Assembly: GCA_034433695.1 (NCBI GenBank)
Contig: DAOUAK010000135.1
Span: 1-6,257 of the forward strand
Source: JASFBA01 sp034433695
GTDB taxonomy: Bacteria; Chloroflexota; Chloroflexia; DTKN01
Direction of reading: 5' to 3'
DNA length: 6,257 bases
The number at the start of each line of letters is the position of its first letter. Position 1 is the stretch's first letter. The position numbers were made by a program, and so were the translations under genes. The notes under the pieces were generated by a model. The model was not told where the DNA came from, ran no database searches, and saw only the letters and a program-made list of their open reading frames with translations. Of this stretch, positions 1-4,679 are shown in pieces.

Positions 1-148
1 AGGTTACATCTCGATTATACATCATATCGGTGAGTGCATACATCGGCCATTTATTCGCAAAATGTTTGAGGGAGGCTAGGCTGTAAAATTCGTCGGGCGT
101 GCCGGTTGCCGATGCCCTTGCCTACCCGATGCCCCTGCTTACCTCGGC
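1..148. other. Unassigned left flank, AT-rich for its first ~90 bases
   Basis: No convincing gene is visible. The first ~90 bases are visibly richer in A and T than the GC-rich remainder. All three plus-strand frames close soon after the left edge (stops at 31-33, 77-79 and 84-86), so the stretch could hold at most the last ~10-27 residues of a gene entering from the left; none of these short peptides is recognisable. The hexamer TACATC occurs three times (5-10, 18-23, 39-44), which may be chance. A 17-bp tandem repeat at 109-142 is listed separately. No clear intrinsic terminator was seen. Confidence 0.5.
109..142. repeat. 17-bp imperfect tandem repeat upstream of the nif3-like promoter
   Basis: Two head-to-tail 17-bp units lie at 109-125 (CCGATGCCCTTGCCTAC) and 126-142 (CCGATGCCCCTGCTTAC). 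They match at 15 of 17 positions. The array ends 6 bp before the proposed -35 hexamer, where an activator or repressor could bind. It could equally be a replication-slippage duplication with no role. The repeat is seen directly; the regulatory role is inferred. Confidence 0.6.
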
Positions 149-177
149 TTGACGGGGGAAGGGGATGGTGTTAGGAT
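149..177 (+). promoter_or_regulatory. Extended -10 sigma-70-type promoter for the NIF3/Nudix unit
   Basis: A TTGACG -35 hexamer at 149-154 (five of six consensus bases) is followed, after exactly 17 bp, by TAGGAT at 172-177 (four of six). A TG at 169-170 gives the extended -10 element TGn. Transcription would begin near 184, leaving a leader of about 43 nt before the ATG at 227. Position, spacing and strand all suit the gene that follows. Predicted from sequence only. Confidence 0.6.
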
Positions 178-226
178 GGCCTGCGAGGTCCGGAGTGACG
201 AGGGTTCAGTATCGTGAGGAGGCGAT

Positions 227-979
227 ATGGATCGCGATGAACTGGTGCGCTATCTGGATGGATACCTGAACATCGGGGAAATCGCCGACGATTCGCGCAA
301 CGGTCTACAGGTAGAGGGCCGGCCGGAGGTCCGGCGGGTGGCCCTGGCCGTGGATGCCTGCCTGGCCGCCTTCCGCAAGGCCGTCGAGGCGGAGGCCGAC
401 CTGCTCATCGTCCACCACGGCCTCTTCTGGCAGTCCTACCACCCCCTCACAGGGGTCCTCCTCCGACGCATCCGCACCCTTCTAGAGGGCGGGGTCTCGC
501 TCTATGCCGCCCACCTGCCCCTGGATGCCCATCCGGAGGTGGGAAACAACGCTTGTCTGGCCCGCCTCCTGGAACTGGAGGTGGTCGGCCCTTTCGGGGT
601 GTACCACGGCCTATCCATCGGGCTGGAGGCACATCCCGCCGAACCGCTCCCGGCCCCGGAACTGGCCCGGCGGCTTCAGGAACGCCTGGACACCCCGGTT
701 ACGCTCCAGGCTTACGGCCCACCCCTGGTCCGACGGGTGGGCATCGTCTCCGGCGGCGGCGCGGAACTCGTCCGCCAGGCTGCCGAGGCGGGGTTGGACC
801 TCTTCCTTACCGGGGAACGCAGCCATACCTTCTACCACGAGGCCGAAGAACGGGGCCTCCACGTCCTTTATGCCGGCCACTATGCTACCGAGACGCTCGG
901 CCTCCAGGCCCTGGGCCGGCACCTATCCGAACGCTTCGGCCTTCTCACCACCTTCCTCGACCTCCCCACCGGCCTGTAA
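227..979 (+). CDS. NIF3/YbgI family dinuclear-metal protein
   Basis: A 250-residue protein of the NIF3 (DUF34) family, often annotated as Nif3-like dinuclear metal centre hexameric protein or GTP cyclohydrolase I type 2; the true cellular substrate of the family is unsettled. The metal ligands known from E. coli YbgI are all present: H63-H64 in VHHGLFW, D100 in HLPLDAH, and H218 and E222 in GHYATE. A TGE motif lies at 195-197. The length equals the short bacterial form (YbgI about 247 residues), so the PII-like insert of the longer ~370-residue members is absent. It should be a soluble cytoplasmic oligomer. The ATG is preceded by AGGAGG at 217-222 with a short 4-nt spacer, and no competing start lies nearby. 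A Nudix gene follows after 19 bp on the same strand, suggesting an operon. Family is sure; reaction is not. Confidence 0.93.
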   Translation: MDRDELVRYLDGYLNIGEIADDSRNGLQVEGRPEVRRVALAVDACLAAFRKAVEAEADLLIVHHGLFWQSYHPLTGVLLRRIRTLLEGGVSLYAAHLPLDAHPEVGNNACLARLLELEVVGPFGVYHGLSIGLEAHPAEPLPAPELARRLQERLDTPVTLQAYGPPLVRRVGIVSGGGAELVRQAAEAGLDLFLTGERSHTFYHEAEERGLHVLYAGHYATETLGLQALGRHLSERFGLLTTFLDLPTGL

Positions 980-998
980 CCGACCGGGAGACCGCAAG

Positions 999-1550
999 AT
1001 GAAAGGCATCTTCCCCTGGCCGGAATGGGAAGGGGGCGAAACCCGGCATCACGAGATATATTTAGGGGCCGACTTCTACCATCAGATGCTGGAAAAGGCC
1101 TCAAGATGCCACGGAGAAGTGGTGCTGGTCATCCGCCGGCCGGATGGCCGCCTCCTCCTTCACACCAAGCCGTTCTATCCGCCGCGCACCTGGCGTCTGC
1201 CCAGTGGGGGTATCTGGCCGGGGGAAAGCCCGGAGGAGGCTGCCCGCCGGGAACTGGACGAAGAGACCGGGTTGCCTGCCCGCTTGGAACGCCCCCTGGG
1301 GGTGCTCACCTATACGCTACGAAGCGAAATCGGGGAAGCGTCGTTCGCCTCTGCCCTGTTCCTCTTCCTCACGGAAGGGGGCCGGCCGGTCGCCCGAGAC
1401 CCGGGCGAACGCATCGGCGGCTACCGTTGGATCGAGCCGGAAGGGCTGCACCGCATCGCCGCTCGCCTCCGTCACCTTCCCCCACCCTGGCGCGACTGGG
1501 GCAACTTCCGCGCCCCGGCGCACGACTTTGTCGCTGCCGCACTGGGTTGA
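999..1550 (+). CDS. Nudix hydrolase
   Basis: A 183-residue Nudix protein. The 23-residue Nudix box (G-x5-E-x7-REU-x-EE-x-GU) is complete at residues 70-92: it starts at G70, has E76 at the +6 position and ends in RELDEETGL (84-92), where the glutamates coordinate Mg2+ or Mn2+. The family cleaves nucleoside diphosphates linked to another moiety; no substrate-specific motif is recognisable here, so the substrate is unknown. About 40 residues precede the first core strand (GEVVLVIRR, 39-47), and the protein has no signal peptide or membrane segment, so it should be cytoplasmic. The ATG at 999 is chosen because GGGAG at 986-990 lies 8 nt upstream and the family fold begins just after it. The same frame stays open upstream through nif3, but that part is the alternate frame of a well-supported gene. 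It lies 19 bp after the NIF3 gene, probably co-transcribed, and ends 4 bp from the convergent ParB-like gene. Confidence 0.92.
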   Translation: MKGIFPWPEWEGGETRHHEIYLGADFYHQMLEKASRCHGEVVLVIRRPDGRLLLHTKPFYPPRTWRLPSGGIWPGESPEEAARRELDEETGLPARLERPLGVLTYTLRSEIGEASFASALFLFLTEGGRPVARDPGERIGGYRWIEPEGLHRIAARLRHLPPPWRDWGNFRAPAHDFVAAALG

Positions 1551-1554
1551 ACTT

Positions 1555-2415
1555 CTACTTCCTGGGATGGCGTTTTCCAAAGCGCCGGACGAAATCCTCG
1601 CTGGCCTCTTCGGGCGGCACCTCCCCTCCAACCTCCTGGCTGAGAAAGTAACGATGATCCATCACCCAGACGTACAGGTCCGTCTCCGTGTGTCCCGGGA
1701 AATGCTCCAGCACCTCCTGCTCGCGGATGACCTCTACGATAGGCAAGTAGACATGGTCATACCAGTGGGCCACCGCTTCCTCCCAGGGGACCTCCCGACT
1801 TTCTTCCAGCCCCATATAATAGCGGTGCACGGAGATGTGCTCCAGAAGGACATCGTACAGACCCGGTTCACCGGCCTCCAGATGGGCTCCCGGACGAAGC
1901 GTTTTCAGGGTTGTCTGCTCCAGAAAGCCGGCCTGTTCGGCCTTGAGAATCAGTTCCTCGGGGGAAACGCCGGGCGCCAGCGTCACCGGCGTGGGCAGTT
2001 CGATGACTTCGGCGTCAATGTACTCCTGCCCCTGTTCCCGGGCCACGGAGACGCGGTGGTGGCCGTCGAGGACAAAGTAGACCTGGCCGACCTGATAAAG
2101 TTGCACCGGAGGAAGCCTCTCGGCTTGGCGCAAAGCCTGGCGGATGCGGGCCCGACGCTCCCATCCCTCCGGGCGCAGGGGGCGAAAGTTCTCATCAAAG
2201 TCGTGGGCCCGCCCCACGCTGCCCACGATTTTCCGCACCTCGACCGACCGCACTCCCCGGTAAAGGCTGCTGCGAAGACGGAGTTTTTCGGCCACTTCGT
2301 CGAAAGGAAGGAGGAGGCCGGGCCGGCGGGAAAACAGGCCGGCCAGCGCCGCCCAAAAGGCCCGAAAACGGGCCGAATCGAAGGGGGAACGGCCTTCTCC
2401 AAAGCCAGAGGGCAT
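1555..2415 (-). CDS. ParB/Srx-fold nuclease-like protein with uncharacterised C-terminal half
   Basis: A 286-residue protein with a ParB/sulfiredoxin-like N-terminal half. After an N-terminal lead, V58-E59-V60 to D74 (pattern VEVRKIVGSVGR..DFD) matches the first ParB motif, and DGHHRVSVA at 117-125 is the second, equivalent to the GERRxRA-type nucleotide-binding motif of ParB. No helix-turn-helix is evident, so it is unlikely to be the chromosome-partitioning ParB. The C-terminal half (about 150-280) is rich in H, W, Y and acidic residues: HISVHRYYMG (193-202), HWYDHVYLP near 217-225, and FPGHTETDLYVWVMDHRYFL (239-258). From memory, similar two-part proteins are frequent in Chloroflexota with no known function. 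The ATG at 2415 is preferred over an in-frame TTG six codons earlier because of the ribosome site at 2420-2425. It lies 39 bp downstream of the kelch gene. Could act in regulation, DNA or nucleotide binding; not determined. Confidence 0.8.
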   Translation of the reverse strand: MPSGFGEGRSPFDSARFRAFWAALAGLFSRRPGLLLPFDEVAEKLRLRSSLYRGVRSVEVRKIVGSVGRAHDFDENFRPLRPEGWERRARIRQALRQAERLPPVQLYQVGQVYFVLDGHHRVSVAREQGQEYIDAEVIELPTPVTLAPGVSPEELILKAEQAGFLEQTTLKTLRPGAHLEAGEPGLYDVLLEHISVHRYYMGLEESREVPWEEAVAHWYDHVYLPIVEVIREQEVLEHFPGHTETDLYVWVMDHRYFLSQEVGGEVPPEEASEDFVRRFGKRHPRK

Positions 2416-2419
2416 CCTG

Positions 2420-2425
2420 CCTCCC
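2420..2425 (-). promoter_or_regulatory. Ribosome binding site that fixes the ParB-like start
   Basis: On the minus strand GGGAGG lies 4 nt before the ATG at 2415. An earlier in-frame TTG at 2433 has no such sequence upstream, and using it would put this Shine-Dalgarno inside the coding region. The 4-nt spacing is the same as for the NIF3 gene at the other side of the window. Confidence 0.7.
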
Positions 2426-2454
2426 GATGTCAACGAGCGGCCGGGCGATGGAAT

Positions 2455-4560
2455 TTACGGCCAACCCCGGGTCACCAGGGGGAGGTAGACGGATAGAGTG
2501 CCCACGTAGACGGCGCGTTCCTGAAGGTTGTCTAACTCGTTGTACTCCCGTACATCGTAAATCGGCGGCGGCATCGAAGGGGTATCGTTATAGTCCACAT
2601 ACGCGACGAGGTAATACACCCCCGGCTGCTCGAAAGTCCAGGGGATGGTGATCGTCCGGGAACTTTGCTCCGGAAAATCTATCCCGTATAACGGCACAAT
2701 GAGCGGGCAGGTCACGGTGGGATAATTCTCACATCCGATGGGCAGGGCCGGCGGCCAGGGCGTGTAGTTCGGGGTGGTGGTGATAAAGAGCATGGCATAA
2801 AAGTTATTGCCCCATTGCAGACCGGTGCTCTCGTTCTGGATGGAGAAGACGATCTGCACCGGCTCGTTGGGCGGAATTAGCTCCGGACAGGTATCGCAGC
2901 CGGTCACGGTGAGGTTTTTGACGGTCAGATTGGGAGGGGCCAGGATGCCTACGCGCACGGCGTTCAGAAAGGGGGTGGTGGTCTCGCTCAGGGTCTCCAG
3001 GTGGGCGCTGTACTGGAACCAGTCGCACGTGCCGGAAAGAGGAATCGTGGTGGTAACACCGATGCCAGGGTTGGAGGGGAAGGGACCGTACCAGGGCGTC
3101 CACGCACCGTCATGGTGGTAACGGTAGCGCATCGTGACCGTCATCAGGGCCGGATCGGTGATGGTGGTATTCCAGGAAAGGCTGGTCAGGGAAGATTCCT
3201 GGCCCTCGACAAGTTGGGTAACGATGATGCTGGACGTATAGACCCCGGAAGGTGCATAGATGGTCGGGGTGGGATTCTGGGTCGGATAGATGATCCCACC
3301 GGCCGCCTGGAAGCCCCTGCCTTCGCCGTAGGGGGAGGCAATCCAGACCTCGTTCAGACGGGGCTGGGCGCCGGACCCGGTGGCCCCACAGAGGGAATAG
3401 AGCCAGCCGAAGTCGTCCTGGACGACGGCGTGCCAGAAGCGCGGTTCCAGGGCCAGGGTGGAGACCCATTCCGAGGTCTGGCCCGTCTCATGCTCGATCA
3501 GTGCGGCCCGTACATCTCCGGAGGGGTCCACGGCATTGTTCCAGGCTCCGGCGATGGCCAGAAGAAGGCCGGATTCGTAGGCTGCCCCCTCGCTGGCATA
3601 GCAGTTCTGTGGGAGCGTCTCCATGGCCATCGTCCAGCCGGAGATCTCTCCCGTAACCGGGTCGGGAGTGGCGAAATGAACGTAAGGGGAGTAATTGGGA
3701 TGACCCGCCCCACTGGCTCCCCCGTAGACATAGATGCGGCCGTGCTCCGTGGTGGCAGCAAGTTCCACGTAACCGCCGACCCCCAGGCTAGGGAGCGAGG
3801 CGGTCTCGTTCCATCCGTAGATCTGGCCGGTGTTCGGGTCCGGTACGGTGTGGTAGACCTCACGCCGGGAGTTTCCGGTCTGGTCCGCTCCGCCCAGGAT
3901 GTAGATCCGTCCGTTCAGGACCAGGCTTTCCATGCCGAAGAGCGGAGTAGGTAAGGGAGTGGTTTCCTGCCAGTTGCCCAGGGTGCCGTCGGGCTGAACT
4001 TCGGCATAGACGACCCGGTCGTAATAGGTCGTTTCGGCCCCTTTGACCTCCATGCCACCGAAGACATAGAGATAACATTTGTTCGTTTCGGTAAAGGCCA
4101 GAGCCACGGCATCGTGGCGGTAGAGGCCCTCCGGGTATAGGGTGAGCGGAAGAGGGGTCGTCTCCTGCCAGTCGGCCAGTTCGTGCGTGAGGGTATTGAC
4201 AATGGTGGTGTAAAAGACCTCGTTGCGGGTATCGCCGTAGAACGCATCCCCTCCGATGACGTAGAGGTGTCCGTTCCAGTAGGCGGCGGCCGGGGCGCCC
4301 CGGGGCAGAAGGCCGTTATTGTTCCCCGGTACCCAGGGGTGCTCAAAGCCAACCGGGAGGAGTTGCACTTCTCCGTCGCCGCGCCAGGAGAGGGCAGTAT
4401 GGTAGAAACGTCCCTCGTTGAAATCCTCAATGGTGGTATTCCAGTAGAAGAATTCCAGCGCCTGGGCCGGACGGTAGAAAAGGAGAAAGACGGCCAGACC
4501 GGAGGCTACGAGGAAAAGAAGCGCTACCAGAAGGAGCCATCGCTTGCGAATTTTGCTCAT
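2455..4560 (-). CDS. Secreted six-blade kelch β-propeller protein with CARDB-like domain and LPLV-type tail
   Basis: A 701-residue exported or membrane-tethered protein. Basic residues (KIRKR) precede a hydrophobic segment at about 8-29, with a possible signal-peptidase site A32-Q-A34. Six kelch-type blades show hydrophobic-GG cores near 97-104 (GHLYVIGG), 163-169, 217-224, 274-281, 332-339 and 385-393, spaced 53-66 residues, with W..T.PLP-like linkers (e.g. 131-138 and 197-204); the last two cores are degenerate. A β-sandwich-like region follows (about 421-540), then a CARDB-like domain (about 543-688) ending in the typical EYNELDN motif (672-678). The C-terminus is YLPLVTRGWP. Several cysteines (555, 558, 610, 618 among others) could form disulfides. 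The ATG at 4560 has GAGGTGA at 4564-4570 and its own promoter. Kelch propellers bind proteins or sugars or carry enzymes, but no catalytic signature is visible, so ligand and role are unknown. Confidence 0.85.
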   Translation of the reverse strand: MSKIRKRWLLLVALLFLVASGLAVFLLFYRPAQALEFFYWNTTIEDFNEGRFYHTALSWRGDGEVQLLPVGFEHPWVPGNNNGLLPRGAPAAAYWNGHLYVIGGDAFYGDTRNEVFYTTIVNTLTHELADWQETTPLPLTLYPEGLYRHDAVALAFTETNKCYLYVFGGMEVKGAETTYYDRVVYAEVQPDGTLGNWQETTPLPTPLFGMESLVLNGRIYILGGADQTGNSRREVYHTVPDPNTGQIYGWNETASLPSLGVGGYVELAATTEHGRIYVYGGASGAGHPNYSPYVHFATPDPVTGEISGWTMAMETLPQNCYASEGAAYESGLLLAIAGAWNNAVDPSGDVRAALIEHETGQTSEWVSTLALEPRFWHAVVQDDFGWLYSLCGATGSGAQPRLNEVWIASPYGEGRGFQAAGGIIYPTQNPTPTIYAPSGVYTSSIIVTQLVEGQESSLTSLSWNTTITDPALMTVTMRYRYHHDGAWTPWYGPFPSNPGIGVTTTIPLSGTCDWFQYSAHLETLSETTTPFLNAVRVGILAPPNLTVKNLTVTGCDTCPELIPPNEPVQIVFSIQNESTGLQWGNNFYAMLFITTTPNYTPWPPALPIGCENYPTVTCPLIVPLYGIDFPEQSSRTITIPWTFEQPGVYYLVAYVDYNDTPSMPPPIYDVREYNELDNLQERAVYVGTLSVYLPLVTRGWP

Positions 4561-4590
4561 AGGTCACCTCTTGGCATCCTGAACCCTGGG

Positions 4591-4652
4591 GGCAGGTTGC
4601 ACTTTTCCATCGGGTCGGTGTTCCCATTATAGCACACCTTGAGAAACCTGCC
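4591..4652. repeat. 8-bp inverted repeat flanking the kelch promoter start point
   Basis: GGCAGGTT at 4591-4598 and its exact complement AACCTGCC at 4645-4652 are 46 bp apart. The centre of symmetry, about 4621.5, falls almost on the predicted transcription start, and one arm lies between the -35 and -10 regions. Centre-to-centre distance is 54 bp, near five helical turns, as would suit two protein-bound half sites. An operator role is inferred; an 8-bp match in this span can also arise by chance. Confidence 0.35.
4626..4634 (-). promoter_or_regulatory. Extended -10 promoter of the kelch gene
   Basis: Read on the minus strand this is TGC followed by a perfect TATAAT: a consensus -10 with extended TGn. 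No good -35 hexamer is found 16-18 bp upstream (the best is CCGGCA-like), which is usual for extended -10 promoters. The start would fall near 4619-4620, giving a leader of about 60 nt to the ATG at 4560. It sits in the 119-bp gap after the kinase gene and lets the kelch and ParB-like genes be transcribed independently of the kinase. Confidence 0.7.
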
Positions 4653-4679
4653 GGACGTTCCGCTATATCTCCGCCCCGA

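Noticed and set aside
178..191. Short imperfect hairpin GGCCTGCGAGGTCC near the NIF3 transcription start
   Set aside because: Five pairs with a bulge and a 3-nt loop; easily expected by chance in GC-rich sequence.
504..998. Reading the Nudix frame upstream to an ATG at 504, giving a 348-residue fusion
   Set aside because: The upstream part overlaps the NIF3 gene in another frame and gives a low-complexity P/R/S/W-rich sequence; the ribosome site at 986-990 and the Nudix fold support the start at 999.
1555..2415. Chromosome-partitioning ParB
   Set aside because: The second ParB motif is present, but there is no HTH domain, no ParA neighbour and no parS-like site seen.
2428..2433. Perfect TTGACA on the minus strand just upstream of the ParB-like ATG
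   Set aside because: The position 17 bp downstream falls inside the coding region and reads CTCTGG, which is not a -10 element; the match also coincides with the rejected TTG start.
1144..2496. Long plus-strand open frame of 450 codons across the Nudix and ParB-like genes
   Set aside because: It is the antisense shadow of the ParB-like gene in GC-rich DNA; it has no recognisable domain, while the opposite strand has clear motifs.
3001..3954. Plus-strand open frame of 317 codons inside the kelch gene
   Set aside because: G- and R-rich antisense shadow of a gene with six visible kelch repeats; no ribosome site or known motif.
3000..4560. Sialidase or galactose-oxidase-type enzyme for the kelch protein
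   Set aside because: The propeller repeats are kelch-like but no catalytic signature of these enzymes, such as Asp boxes or the Tyr-Cys copper site, can be identified.
4582..4598. Small hairpin (AACCTG/CAGG-TT with a bulge) in the kelch 5' leader
   Set aside because: Only about six pairs with a bulge and no T tract; it does not cover the ribosome site and is too weak to call a terminator or riboswitch.
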